Shown here: positions 54,787 to 64,000 of the stretch, in pieces
Position numbering within the stretch: the stretch's first letter is position 1
How the letters are laid out: each line of letters starts with the position of its first letter
Assembly: GCA_964548955.1 (NCBI GenBank)
Contig: CAZJTP010000002.1
Location: 1 to 64,000, forward strand
DNA: 64,000 bases
DNA from: GCA-020344555 sp964548955
GTDB lineage: Bacteria; Planctomycetota; Phycisphaerae; UBA1845
Reading direction: 5' to 3'
Made by a program: the position numbers and the translations under genes
Notes under the pieces: generated by a model
Told to the model about the DNA's origin: nothing
The model's database searches: none
What the model saw: the letters and a program-made list of their open reading frames with translations, nothing else

Positions 54787-56019
54787 TTAATCCGGCGCCG
54801 GCCTGTCGACGTCGACCACCGGTCCGGGACGTTTGGCCGGGAACGTAGTGTCCTCGTCGTGGCACTCCTCGCACGTCGGGGCACGGTCGAACCGCTGGTC
54901 GATGTGGCATTCCTCGCAGTCGATCTCTGCGTGGTTATCATCGAGCCGCTGGTTGGTGATCGCGTGATCGAAGCTGTCCGGTTCCCAATCGGCGTGGCAT
55001 GCGATGCAATCGCGACCGACCTTGACGAAGGGCACCGCCTCGTGACAGATTCGACAGGTTTTGTCTTCGTGATACCGACTCAGCGGCCAACCCGTAGCGG
55101 CGTGTTGGAATGGGGCGGGTACGGGTTGCCCCTCGTTCCAGTGACAGCGGTCACACTTGCCGCCCTCCGTCACGTCCGCCCTGTGACAGAAGCTGCAGTC
55201 TTGATGATGCTCACCCATTGCCCTGACAGCCTGCACGTGCATTCTGCCCTTCTCGTGGCAGCGGACGCAGTTGTCCTCGTGATGGCATTCGGCACACTTG
55301 AGGCCAAAACGGCGGACGTGCTCTCCGTGACGGAAGATCACCTTCGTCCCGACTGAGGGTTTGGACTTTGGCTCATAGATTTCCGTTTCGGGCTCGGGGA
55401 TCGGCGGCGTCATGTGCCCCAGCGCGTCTTCGCGCGTGATGACACCGCGCTGCTCGCCGATTCTCTGAACATGGCATACATCGCACCTGGTGTTGTGGCT
55501 CCATTCGCGGTGGCAGCCCATGCACTGGCGGTGATAGGCGCCCTTCAGGCTCGGTATTGTTATGTCCTCCCGCTTGAGAAAGGGAAAGTGGCATGTTCCA
55601 CACGCGGGATGGGTGCTGCCTTCCGGCGTGTAGTGGTGACAGACGGCACACCCGTCCGAAACCTCGGCCCAGTGGGCATGACCCAAATGGTCGAAAGGCA
55701 CCGGGCCGAAGCGATCCACACCCTCCTCTTCGCTCTTGATCATGTCCAGAAGGACGAAATCAGGACCCTTCTGTTGACTCAGCTCTTCAATTGCCGCCTG
55801 GATGCGTGTACAGGAAGGCAAGCAAATGTAATCCGCCGTGGGTCTCGGGCATGTATGGCAGCGGGTGCACTCCGAAGCTGGTGGTGGCGATACGGCGCCG
55901 GGCTTCTCGTCGACCTGGGCCTGTACGTCCTGCATCATCAGGCCAAGACATCCCACCCCTGCCGTCAACGCGATGATGACGGACGTTCGAAAGTAATGTT
56001 GTTGCAACCGGTTGTTCAT
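54787..56019 (-). CDS. Multiheme cytochrome c (13 CxxCH), Hmc/Qrc-type electron carrier
   Basis: Signal-anchor start (SVIIALTAGVGCLGLMM) and thirteen CxxCH motifs: CTRCH, CAVCH, CGTCH, CMGCH, CDVCH, CAECH, CVRCH, CSFCH, CDRCH, CRICH, CIACH, CEECH, CEECH. Two of them are CxxCHH. It probably sits in the periplasm as the cytochrome subunit of the NrfD/ferredoxin complex encoded next to it. Overlaps the NrfD gene by four bases (ATGA). Not homologous in order to HmcA (16 hemes), only analogous. Confidence 0.85.
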   Translation of the reverse strand: MNNRLQQHYFRTSVIIALTAGVGCLGLMMQDVQAQVDEKPGAVSPPPASECTRCHTCPRPTADYICLPSCTRIQAAIEELSQQKGPDFVLLDMIKSEEEGVDRFGPVPFDHLGHAHWAEVSDGCAVCHHYTPEGSTHPACGTCHFPFLKREDITIPSLKGAYHRQCMGCHREWSHNTRCDVCHVQRIGEQRGVITREDALGHMTPPIPEPETEIYEPKSKPSVGTKVIFRHGEHVRRFGLKCAECHHEDNCVRCHEKGRMHVQAVRAMGEHHQDCSFCHRADVTEGGKCDRCHWNEGQPVPAPFQHAATGWPLSRYHEDKTCRICHEAVPFVKVGRDCIACHADWEPDSFDHAITNQRLDDNHAEIDCEECHIDQRFDRAPTCEECHDEDTTFPAKRPGPVVDVDRPAPD

Positions 56020-57209
56020 GCTCTTCTCGCCCCTAGCTCGGGATGACTGATAACCGGGAAAAATGTCACGATGGCGCGATACACCAGCATCAGTGTAGCC
56101 CCAAGTCCGACAGTGACGGCAATCTCGAAAATGGACGGGAAATAGTGGACCGTCACGTAAGGCGGTTGGTAGCCGATCAGGAATACGTTCACGCGGTTGA
56201 GGATAACGCCCAGTATCACCAACAGAGCCGCGATAAACAGCAGCCGCGGAGTGTTCCTAACGCGCGCCGACAAGAGCATGAAGAATGGAACGATCACACC
56301 GAACACCATCTCCACAATGAAGGAGTAGCTCTGCAAGGAGCCCTCGGTCAGGTACACGTAGCTCCCGCGTATTAGCATATCCGTGACCTTGACGGCCAGA
56401 TACAAACCGGTGAAGAACAGAACGTATTTGGAGAGTGGGCTGAGAATCTCCATCTCCGGTTTCAGCTTGAACGACCAGCCGGCGTACATCGACTCGAAAA
56501 TCACCATGGGGAAGCCCACCATGAACGCCGAAAGCAGAAACAGCAGCGAGCAGACCGGCGTGTCCCACAGGTCGTGGAACTTCGACGGGGCGATCACCAT
56601 CAGGTTGCCCAGCGAAGACTGGTGCAGGCATGATAGAACCGTCCCGGCAATGACGAATAGAAACATAACCTTGCGAAGAAAGCCGCCGAGAGTCGTGCAA
56701 AAACGTTTGAGCGTCGGGAACCGTAAATCGTTCTCAAACCGCTCGCAAATGATCGGCAGGAACTCGATGTACAAAACATTGAGATAGCACACCACGCACA
56801 TGCCGACTTCGAACAGAACCGAATTGCCTTGCCATAGAATGATCGGGTGCCAGATATTGTAGAAACGCCCGAGGTCAAACATCAATCCTATGCCAACGAA
56901 CGTGTAGCCCAGCATGGCCGTCAGCAAGGCAGGACGCGCTATGGCGTGATAGTGCTCGCGGTGGAAGATGTGAGCCAGGGTCGCCGTCGTGAACCCACCG
57001 GCCGCCAGCGCCACGCCGGTGGCCACGTCGATCGATATCCATAACCCCCACGGATACTCCTGGTTGAGATTAGTGGCTCCTGCCAACCCGACGAAGGCAA
57101 AGCGGTAAACCGCGACACACGCCATGATGCCCGCGAGCACCAGTAGAACAAACACACCGGGGGTGAAGAACTTCCGGTTTACCGGCACGGGCAACTCATG
57201 TCCGCTCAC
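56016..57209 (-). CDS. NrfD/HybB-family polytopic membrane subunit
   Basis: About ten membrane helices and the family layout (WGLWISIDVATGVALAAGGFTTATLAHIFHREHYH; GNSVLFEVGMCVVCYLNVLYIEF). NrfD-type subunits carry electrons to or from quinones (HybB, HmcC, QrcD). It follows the Fe-S subunit (115-base gap) and is translationally coupled to the cytochrome. Length 397 fits HybB. Confidence 0.9.
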   Translation of the reverse strand: MSGHELPVPVNRKFFTPGVFVLLVLAGIMACVAVYRFAFVGLAGATNLNQEYPWGLWISIDVATGVALAAGGFTTATLAHIFHREHYHAIARPALLTAMLGYTFVGIGLMFDLGRFYNIWHPIILWQGNSVLFEVGMCVVCYLNVLYIEFLPIICERFENDLRFPTLKRFCTTLGGFLRKVMFLFVIAGTVLSCLHQSSLGNLMVIAPSKFHDLWDTPVCSLLFLLSAFMVGFPMVIFESMYAGWSFKLKPEMEILSPLSKYVLFFTGLYLAVKVTDMLIRGSYVYLTEGSLQSYSFIVEMVFGVIVPFFMLLSARVRNTPRLLFIAALLVILGVILNRVNVFLIGYQPPYVTVHYFPSIFEIAVTVGLGATLMLVYRAIVTFFPVISHPELGARRA

Positions 57210-57324
57210 TCTGTGACTCCTGTTCGCTCCTGTTAATCAAGCTGCGATCATTCCTCCCGGCTGCAAATCCAGCACCTGACGCGCGATCGGCTACACGTGC
57301 TTTTGCTGTACGCATTTCCGGAGC

Positions 57325-58308
57325 CTAATGGCGGCTCTCGGTCGGGTTCGGCGACGCATCATCACCGTTCGGCCTGGAAATCCACATCATCGCACCCAGT
57401 AGTCCGTACCAGGCCAACGGCGGGAAAAAACGATTGAATACTCCGTGCTGAATGGATTCCGTAAGCCGCGGCGGCGCCTTGGAATCCAGCTTCAAAAACT
57501 CCAACTCCTCGAAGGAATACTCCTTGGGGGCCAGGTACAGCCACGAGGTCCCACCGACCTCGTGCTCGCCGTAGACGTGATCGATGTACACGTCCGGCTG
57601 CGTCCGAATCTTCTCGTGGGCCATCTCCAGCAACTCGCTGCGCTTGCCGTAGGTCATCACCTCTTGCGGGCAGATCTTTACGCACGCGGGGACCTTGCCC
57701 CTGTTCGGATTCCCCTCATCCGCGCACATCGTGCATTTGCGAACCTGGGGGGTCAGCAGATTGTCATACTCGTAGACCGGAATCCCGAACGGACACGCGA
57801 CCATGCAATAGCGGCAGCCCATGCATTTCCAGGTGTCGTACACGACCGGCCCGTCAGGTAGTTTGCGGAACGCCCCGACAATGCACGCTGACATGCAGGC
57901 CGGATCAACGCAGTGGAAGCAGTTGACCTTCGTGTAGATCGGCTTGCTCGCGTCTTGCAGATTCGGAAACCGGTTGATCTTCGTGTGGCAGTGCGGCTCA
58001 GGCCGGCGAAGTCTCTCGTCATCGAATACGGACTTGTCTTCGAAGGTCTCCATGGCGTCAGGCCTGAACCATTCGGCCTGTTTGGTCTCGCCGCGGGCCT
58101 CTGAGGCCTGCATGGCCGCTTCCTTGCAGGCGAACTCGCACCGGCGACACCCGATGCACAAGGGAATGTCGACCAGCACCCCCATCAGTTCATCCCAGGG
58201 CTCGACGCGCTCGGACGCCTCCGCCCGTCCGGCCGATACACCCAAGGCCGACCCGGCCACACCCGAGACGCCGACCGTTTTTAAGAACTCACGCCGGCTT
58301 ACGCCCAC
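57325..58308 (-). CDS. Tat-exported four-cluster ferredoxin (HybA/HmcB-like)
   Basis: A twin-arginine signal (SRREFLKTVGVSGVAG) leads a chain with several CxxCxxCxxxC clusters: CIGCRRCEFACK, CFHCVDPACMSAC, CMGCRYCMVACPFG and CTMCADEG. One C-terminal membrane helix (FFPPLAWYGLLGAMMWI) anchors it. It links the NrfD subunit to the periplasmic cytochrome. Length 327 is like HybA. Confidence 0.9.
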   Translation of the reverse strand: MGVSRREFLKTVGVSGVAGSALGVSAGRAEASERVEPWDELMGVLVDIPLCIGCRRCEFACKEAAMQASEARGETKQAEWFRPDAMETFEDKSVFDDERLRRPEPHCHTKINRFPNLQDASKPIYTKVNCFHCVDPACMSACIVGAFRKLPDGPVVYDTWKCMGCRYCMVACPFGIPVYEYDNLLTPQVRKCTMCADEGNPNRGKVPACVKICPQEVMTYGKRSELLEMAHEKIRTQPDVYIDHVYGEHEVGGTSWLYLAPKEYSFEELEFLKLDSKAPPRLTESIQHGVFNRFFPPLAWYGLLGAMMWISRPNGDDASPNPTESRH

Positions 58309-58608
58309 AGTACCTACTCCCTAACGGCAGCCCGGTGCTTCGACACAATGCCCTAGCACCAAGCCAGGCATATGACCATAGGTTCATCAATGCGGTCTGG
58401 CGGGTAACACGCCGCGATTGTTCACCCATCCGCACATCGCGACTGCTTCGGCAGTGACTCCACCTCAGCTCAAGGACTTTGCCGAATCGCCTCGCGCGGC
58501 GATCCCAGCGCACGGCATGTATAACCACTCTCTCCTTGCCGGGCAAGCCGACACCGGCACCAATGCCGTCGAACTCGACCGAAGGCCAGCGCCCCAAAGG
58601 CGCCCGAC
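58309..58608. other. 300-base intergenic region
   Basis: Between the ferredoxin and the c3-type cytochrome, both minus strand. No gene, no clear terminator. Confidence 0.5.
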
Positions 58609-59184
58609 CTAAAAATCGCTAAGCGCAGTGTGGCAGAATGCGCAGTTATCACTGAACTCGGCGTCGTGGCAGCTCCGGCACCCGGTATCCGGGTTGTGCA
58701 TCGCATCCTTCAAGATGATGATGCCGGCGACGACCTCGTCCCGGTTGTGGCACGTGTCGCATGTTGAGAACCCGGCACCGTCATGGTGGCATTCGGTGCA
58801 GGTGAACGAGCCGCTGTGCAAGTCGTGGTCGAACTCTGCGGTTTCGTAGAGATTCTCGTTCGGCACACACTCGCCCGTTTCGGTGTCACAGAACTCGTCG
58901 TCCGCGCAATCATCGTCGGTTTGACAACCTTCCGTGACACAGACGTCGTTCTCTTCGTCGCAAATCTGATCTTCCTCACAAGGATTGGTGCCGGGCTGGC
59001 AGACCGAATTGACGCAGGTTTCCTCGCCATTGCAGAACAGCCCGTCATCGCAATCCGCGTCCGTAGTGCACGGCGTAGTTGGAGGCATCGGGCAACCCGT
59101 GCCAAAGAAGACCAGACCGACGCAAAGCATACAAACAGCCGCTGAGACAACCGCAGTTTTGAGTTTTGGAGTGGAATTCTCCAT
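58609..59184 (-). CDS. Tetraheme cytochrome c lipoprotein with cysteine-rich linker
   Basis: Lipobox FFGTGC, then a cysteine-rich module (DADCDDGLFCNGEETC, like the protease tail at 1850-2390), then four CxxCH motifs (CTECH, CDTCH, CRSCH, CAFCH) of a class III/c7-like cytochrome. It probably takes electrons from formate dehydrogenase. ATG 59184 has AAGGAG upstream; the frame extends to 59229 but overlaps fdhE. The Cys-rich module between the anchor and the hemes is unusual for a cytochrome. Confidence 0.83.
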   Translation of the reverse strand: MENSTPKLKTAVVSAAVCMLCVGLVFFGTGCPMPPTTPCTTDADCDDGLFCNGEETCVNSVCQPGTNPCEEDQICDEENDVCVTEGCQTDDDCADDEFCDTETGECVPNENLYETAEFDHDLHSGSFTCTECHHDGAGFSTCDTCHNRDEVVAGIIILKDAMHNPDTGCRSCHDAEFSDNCAFCHTALSDF

Positions 59185-59221
59185 AGTTGAGCTCCTTGTT
59201 CGTCCATCCAGGATTAAAACA

Positions 59222-60148
59222 TCACACATAGACTTCCAACGGTGTTAAGCTCTTGTCCCGAGCAAGCATATCGAGGTGGGAGGCGGTCAGCAACTCCAAC
59301 CCGACGTGAACCCGCCCGTGAATCTTGTTGCCGTCAATGACTTTTACATAGTGATGGCAACTATTGCAGAAATCAATCCGTAATTCCGGCTCGTCCGTGG
59401 TGAACAAATACTTCGCGTCGCCCGACTTTGTGGAACCACAGGCCGGACACTTGAGGTTTGGAATTACCCAACGCGAGCCGCAAAACGAGCAGTGCATATA
59501 GCGTAGGGCGGCGGATTTGAATCCGTCCGTACCTTTCGTGCTCTGATCCGCACGAATCTCTACAAGCCCCGGTGGACCGCCGCACATTGGACACTGGAAC
59601 CGTTTCCACTCATCGAGGCGACGCTGCGGCAGCCATTGCCCAGCCACAAGCTCCCAATGTGGGAAGGTGGTTGCCCGGGCCAGGTTTGCCAGGATCGACT
59701 CGTCGATGCCGATCAGGCAGGCGGTATCCGCGACCAACTCTTCGCGGCCTGGGCGTTGTTCCGCCAGCCATGTGGACGGCGCGAAACCGCCTGCCTTTTC
59801 GGCCTCATCGATTTTGTCAATGGCTTGACGCAGCACTTCATTACCACGTCGAAAAACCGCCTTCATCTCGGCCCAGAGGTCAAGCAGCGATTCCGGCACG
59901 ACACCCGGATCATAGCGCTCGCCGAGCGGCGTGCCGTCTTTTAGACACTCACTTGCCTGCTCGACGGTCACCTCCTCTGGATGAACGATCAGCCGGTCAC
60001 GCCACTCGATCTGGCGTGTAAAGACGGTGAGATAGAAATCGACCATCTCCCTGTAAGCAGGGCGGGCTTTCAGTATGTTCTGGGCCCGCCGCTCCAATGC
60101 GTTCAGTGCCGACTGATCGCGCTTGCCTGACAAAGCCGGTTTGCTCAT
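59222..60148 (-). CDS. fdhE: Formate dehydrogenase accessory protein FdhE
   Basis: C-terminal rubredoxin-like zinc/iron motifs: CPMCGG, CSFCGSRW, CPACGS and CNSCHHYVKV. FdhE binds the Tat-exported dehydrogenase before export and aids its maturation. Length 308 is normal. TTG at 60154 would add two residues; ATG 60148 with AGGA upstream is chosen. In operon with fdhA and fdhB. Confidence 0.9.
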   Translation of the reverse strand: MSKPALSGKRDQSALNALERRAQNILKARPAYREMVDFYLTVFTRQIEWRDRLIVHPEEVTVEQASECLKDGTPLGERYDPGVVPESLLDLWAEMKAVFRRGNEVLRQAIDKIDEAEKAGGFAPSTWLAEQRPGREELVADTACLIGIDESILANLARATTFPHWELVAGQWLPQRRLDEWKRFQCPMCGGPPGLVEIRADQSTKGTDGFKSAALRYMHCSFCGSRWVIPNLKCPACGSTKSGDAKYLFTTDEPELRIDFCNSCHHYVKVIDGNKIHGRVHVGLELLTASHLDMLARDKSLTPLEVYV

Positions 60149-60161
60149 AACCAATCCTGCA

Positions 60162-60899
60162 TCAATGCCGCGTGCTCAGCGAATACAAACTGGCCTGGTC
60201 GCCCAACAGAATCAGTAGGCGCACGTCGTTCTTATCCAGGATTGTGGCGTTCGGGAATCCATCCGCACGGACGGCTTCGAGTCGGGTCTCGGCATCTGCA
60301 AGGATTGCATCACGATCCCCGAAGGTGATCGCGCCGCTTGGGCAAGCCTTGGCGCACGCGGGAATCCGATCGGCTTCCGGAAGATCCTCATTATCCACGC
60401 GGTCGACGCACATACGGCACTTGAACAACTGGCCGCCTTCGCCGGCACGCGGGATGTCGAACGGGCAAGCAAGACGAATCTTGCGATACGATTCGTTTGC
60501 AGTGCCCGCCTCATGCAGTACCGCGCCGGTATCCTCGTCGATCGTGATCGAGTCCGAATGCTCAGCCGCCTGTTTGCACGGAGCATCAATGCAATGCCGG
60601 CAGGAGTTTCGCACGAAATTCCACACCGGCGTTTCCCCGTCCCCTTCGCTTTCCTTGAACTGGATCTTGACCCAGCAGGTAGCCGACAGATCCGGCGGAT
60701 TTTCGTACGTCCCGCGATTTGTGGGAACGGGATCTTCCGCCGGAAGATCGTTCCATTGCTTGCAAGCCACCTGGCAGGCCCGGCAAGCGAAGCACTTGGT
60801 CGTGTCGATCAAGAATGATTTACCACTCGATGGACCGGGGGCAATAATAAGATCATCATCTCCCGGACCGGGGGCAATAATAAGATCATCATCTGCCAT
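60162..60899 (-). CDS. fdhB: Formate dehydrogenase iron-sulfur (beta) subunit
   Basis: Four cysteine clusters of the FdnH/FdhB type: CFACRACQVACKQW, CRHCIDAPCKQAA, CPFD, and CRMCVDRV..CAKACPSGA. No signal peptide: exported with the alpha subunit. There is no membrane helix, unlike FdnH, so this is a soluble heterodimer as in sulfate reducers. A 33-base tandem duplication doubles its N-terminus (DDDLIIAPGP twice). 3 bases from the fdhA stop. Confidence 0.92.
   Translation of the reverse strand: MADDDLIIAPGPGDDDLIIAPGPSSGKSFLIDTTKCFACRACQVACKQWNDLPAEDPVPTNRGTYENPPDLSATCWVKIQFKESEGDGETPVWNFVRNSCRHCIDAPCKQAAEHSDSITIDEDTGAVLHEAGTANESYRKIRLACPFDIPRAGEGGQLFKCRMCVDRVDNEDLPEADRIPACAKACPSGAITFGDRDAILADAETRLEAVRADGFPNATILDKNDVRLLILLGDQASLYSLSTRH
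60832..60894 (-). repeat. Tandem duplication at the start of fdhB
   Basis: Two identical 30-base copies (containing GATGATGATCTTATTATTGC) at 60832-60861 and 60865-60894, period 33, encoding DDDLIIAPGP twice. AT-rich against the surroundings. Confidence 0.85.
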
Positions 60900-60902
60900 G
60901 GC

Positions 60903-63900
60903 TTACGCCTCCTTTACTACGTCGACCATAAAGGCCTTGCTTTCGGGAATCCGCGTGTTGGGGTCGCCGACGTTCGGGGTTAACAGGTTGGCATTTGTGA
61001 CGCGGGTGGCGTCTCTGTTGGGGGCATACCAGCCGAAGCACCAGGGTATGCCCACCTGGTGGACGGTCATTACCTCCCCCTGGGCATCCTTGAGGATGAA
61101 CGGCTTGAAACGTTTGGTGACGATGGCCACCGCCCTCACTTCCCCGCGGATGCTCCTCACCAAGACGTGCTCGCCGTTGGCGATGTTCTTCTCCGCGGCC
61201 AGGTCCTCGGACATTTCCACGAACATCTCCGGCTGCAGCTCATTCAGCCACGGGACCCAGCGGGTCATCACGCCGGTCTGCCAGTGCTCGACCATACGGT
61301 AGGTGCTGCATACGATGGGGTACTCTGCGCTGCCAGGGTCGGCCAGCAAGTCCAAATCGCTCTGGCAGAACAGCGTCGCGGGATTAATGCGCACGTGGTT
61401 GGCACCGAACGGATGGGTCGCCAGCGGCGATTCCACCGGCTCATAGTGCTCGGGAATCGGTCCGTCGCTGGTAGACGCTCCTCTCGGATTACCGAAGACC
61501 TTACCGACGCCGTCAGGCTCCATGATGTACGGAAGGTAGGAATCGGCATTCCAGTTCCCGTCGGCGTCTTGCATCGGCTTCGCACTACCGTCAGGCACAT
61601 CGCCGCTCCACCCCGAACCGTTCCACCGAATCACCGGAGTTTGCTCGTCAAAGGGAACGCCCTTGAGGTTGACACTGCAGCGGTTGTAGACGATCCGGCG
61701 GTTCACCGGCCAGCACCAAGACCACTTGGCGTTGAGTCCGATTCTGTCCTCGGCGGCAACGTCTGCGTCATCCTCCTCGCGGATCCGGCGGGCCATCTTG
61801 TTGCCGGCCTCGAAGTCCTCATCCACGTAGGAGTTGCAGTACAACCAGTTGCCGGATGAGGTCGTCCCGTCAAGCTGTAGAGACCCGAAGCTCGGCACCA
61901 ACGTTCCCGCCGCGTAAGTCGTCTCACCAATGGTAACATCCTCGAGGAAGTACCCATTGATCTCCTTGGCGATCAATCGCGCGGGCACTTCTGTCCCGTC
62001 GAAGTAATCCCACTTCGCTCCCAAAATCGGATAGGGGAACTTTGCCTCCGGATCGGCGGCGTAGAGCTCTTTCACTTTCTCGAACAGGAGATTCATGATC
62101 TCGGAGTCGGGCATCGCGTCTCCCGGCGGATCGACGGCCTTGTAGCGCCACTGGGCCCACCGGCCGGAGTTCGTAATGCTGCCTTCCTTTTCGACCGAAG
62201 CGGCACACGGAAGCTCGAACACCTCGGTATCGATGCTGGTGGGATCCATGCCGGGCCCGCGCCAAAACTCGGCCGTCTCCGTGGGATAAATGTTGACGGT
62301 TACCAGCCAGTCGAGCTTGGCCAGTGCCTGCCGGACCTTATTGGCGTTCGCACTGCTGTTAGCGGGATTCTGGCCCCACGCGAAGAAGCCTTTGAGCTCC
62401 CCGCGGTACATCGCATCGAACATGCACTGCCATGCGTAGTTGACGCCCATGTCTCGCTTTGGCATCCACCCGTACCTGAAGTCATTGCCCGCCGTTGCGT
62501 TGGCGCCGTACATGCTCTTGAGGAAGCTCACGCTGTACTTGGGATAGTTCTTCCACCAGTTGAGGCTGTACGGCTGGTTTTCGGGCGTCGGCCGCGTCAC
62601 CGGTGTCCATTGCGTGTTGTAGGCATCCAGCGTTGGGTATTGCTCTTCCGGTGCCTTGAGATAGCCGGGCCAAATGTGGTACAGCAGGCAGTGGTCGGTT
62701 GAGCCCTGTACGTTGGACTCACCGCGGAGGGCGTTCACACCACCACCAGCAAGGCCAATGTTGCCGAGCAGCAACTGGATCATCGACATCGCCCGGATGT
62801 TCTGCGCACCTACGGTGTGCTGCGTCCATCCCATGGCGTACATGATCGTCCCGGTCTTATTCGCATCGTAGCAACTGCCCACGTAGGTCTCATAGACCTC
62901 CTGCAGCTTCGCTTGCGGCGTCCCCGTGATATTCGAGACCGTTGCCAGATCGTACCGCGAATAGTGTTCCTTGATGATCTGGAACACACACCGTGGGTCG
63001 GCGAGCGTGACGTCCCTCAAGATCACCCCGTTTTCATCGGTCTGGAACTGCCAAACCGATCGATCGTAGGTCCTGTTCGCAGCATCATACCCCTCGAACA
63101 AACCGGTCGTCGGATCGAAACTGTAATTCTCGTCCACCAGATACGCGGCGTTTGTATAGTTCACCGCGTACTCCTCGTGGATCAACCGGTTGTCCAGGAT
63201 ATACTTGAGCATCCCGCCCAGAAAGGCGATATCCGTCCCGCTTCGAAGCGGAGCATAGATGTCAGCCTTACTGGATGTCCGCGTGAAGCGCGGGTCCACG
63301 CTGATTAGTGTGGCATTGTTGTTCACCCGAGCTTCGGTCACCCAGCGGAACGAGATGGGATGATTCTCCGCGGCGTTGGAACCCATAATGAGGATGACAT
63401 CGCTGTTCTTGATGTCAATCCAGTGGTTGGTCATGGCACCCCGGCCAAACGAAGTCGCCAAACTGGCGACCGTGGCGGAGTGTCAGTTCCGCGCCTGGTG
63501 TTCTATGTACACCAGGCCAAGCGCCCGCAGGAACTTCTGGTACAGCCAGCACTCTTCATTGTCCATCGCCGCGCTGCCCAGCGACCCGATGCCCAACGTC
63601 CGGTTGACGACCGCGCCGTTGGCATTGGTGATCTCGAACGTTGCGTCGCGGGTTGCTTTGATCTTCTCGGCGATACGACTGATGGCCCAATCCCAACTCA
63701 CATCCTCCCATTCCGTGGCACCTGCGGCTCGATGGCGCACCGTCGTCAGGCGGTTCTCATTATTAGCCATCTGATACAACGAGGACCCCTTTGAGCATGC
63801 TGTTCCCTGATTGATCGGGTGCTCAGAGTCGCCCTCGATGTTGATGACCGCCCCGCCCGAGGAATGCACCACGAATCCGCAACCGCAACCACAATACGGA

Positions 63901-64000
63901 CATATGGTTGTGGTCTGGGTGGCCTCCACGAGGTTCTTGCGCAGCTCAGCTGCGTGTGCCTCGACCGGGTGAAGCGCGAAGCCCATCCCGGTGACGGCCA
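60903..64000 (-). CDS. fdhA: Selenocysteine-containing formate dehydrogenase alpha subunit, N-terminus cut by window
   Basis: Closely follows FdnG/FdoG: the 4Fe-4S region TTTICPYCGCGCGF with CSKG, SFGRGAMTNHWIDIKNSD, SVDPRFTRTSSKADIYAPLRSGTDI, and MGWTQHTVGAQNIRAMSMIQLLLGNIG. An in-frame TGA at 63483-63485 sits exactly where the active-site selenocysteine belongs (QARN-U-HSATVA). Treating it as a stop splits the gene in two (60903-63461 and 63483-63986). It oxidises formate using molybdopterin/Mo or W. The end of a Tat-type signal (AVTGMGFALHP) is seen at the window edge. No membrane gamma subunit. Confidence 0.93.
63454..63482 (-). promoter_or_regulatory. SECIS-like hairpin after the UGA codon
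   Basis: Twelve bases after TGA a stem GTCGCCA/TGGCGAC with loop GTT is formed, in the position of the bacterial SECIS upper stem-loop that binds SelB. The bulge and exact loop differ from E. coli fdhF. Confidence 0.65.

Noticed and set aside
1..64000. CRISPR arrays and tRNA/rRNA genes
   Set aside because: I looked for regularly spaced direct repeats and for tRNA or rRNA sequence in the gaps and saw none. The repeats here are short inverted pairs, not arrays.

Overview
The window looks like a Planctomycetota (Phycisphaerae-like) metagenome contig. It is GC-rich. Its gene content fits that group: a gingipain-type protease with a dockerin-like tail, MoxR/DUF58/BatA-type von Willebrand proteins, HzsA-related and YVTN-propeller cytochromes, a VSEW-type C-terminal sorting signal, GTG/TTG starts and very many short paired palindromes. 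This placement is inference: no rRNA or other marker gene is present. One run of 100 N (16734-16833) marks a scaffold join, and exactly the same 55 bases lie on both of its sides.

Layout. 1-5553: 3' part of a secreted C25 protease, a LysM protein and an HTH-receiver regulator. 5570-8412 (minus): a TPR protein overlapping a TlpA-like lipid/periplasm-type thioredoxin protein. 8887-21232 (plus): a Bat/MoxR-type region (coiled-coil membrane protein, NHL lipoprotein, double-VWA membrane protein, MoxR ATPase, DUF58 protein, BatA-like protein), interrupted between moxR and DUF58 by a REP-associated transposase (RAYT), two REPINs and a SIMPL-domain gene. 21491-27281: oxidoreductase, Smr-less MutS2, HtrA protease, folE. 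27520-31950 (minus): GT4-GH130-GT4 carbohydrate operon. 32346-37712 (plus): VKOR/thioredoxin fusion, PqqD-like, HprK-like kinase and family-5 nucleotidyltransferase in a coupled cassette, followed by a GT2. 37748-47278: cysK, S9 peptidase, endonuclease V, ruvX, MntA/HepT toxin-antitoxin pair, hydrolase, lipoprotein and an ECF sigma/anti-sigma pair.

47558-53882 (plus) is a three-gene, end-to-end overlapping operon: an HzsA-related propeller with one c-type heme, a tetraheme/YVTN-propeller/diheme fusion, and a Reg_prop/periplasmic-binding fusion. After a MarR-type regulator, 54787-64000 (minus) carries a selenocysteine formate dehydrogenase (FdhA with in-frame TGA and SECIS-like hairpin), FdhB, FdhE, a tetraheme lipoprotein cytochrome, a Tat-exported ferredoxin, an NrfD/HybB membrane protein and a 13-heme cytochrome. 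Together these suggest periplasmic formate oxidation, transfer to a c-type cytochrome and onward to an Hmc-like transmembrane redox complex.

At least five families of short palindromes, often as inverted pairs (REPIN-like), are scattered through the window. Several lie inside coding sequence, notably in the sigma and anti-sigma genes and at the 3' end of a glycosyltransferase. Coordinates of starts were adjusted by eye from ribosome-binding sites and family N-termini. All family names come from recalled motifs, not from database searches.
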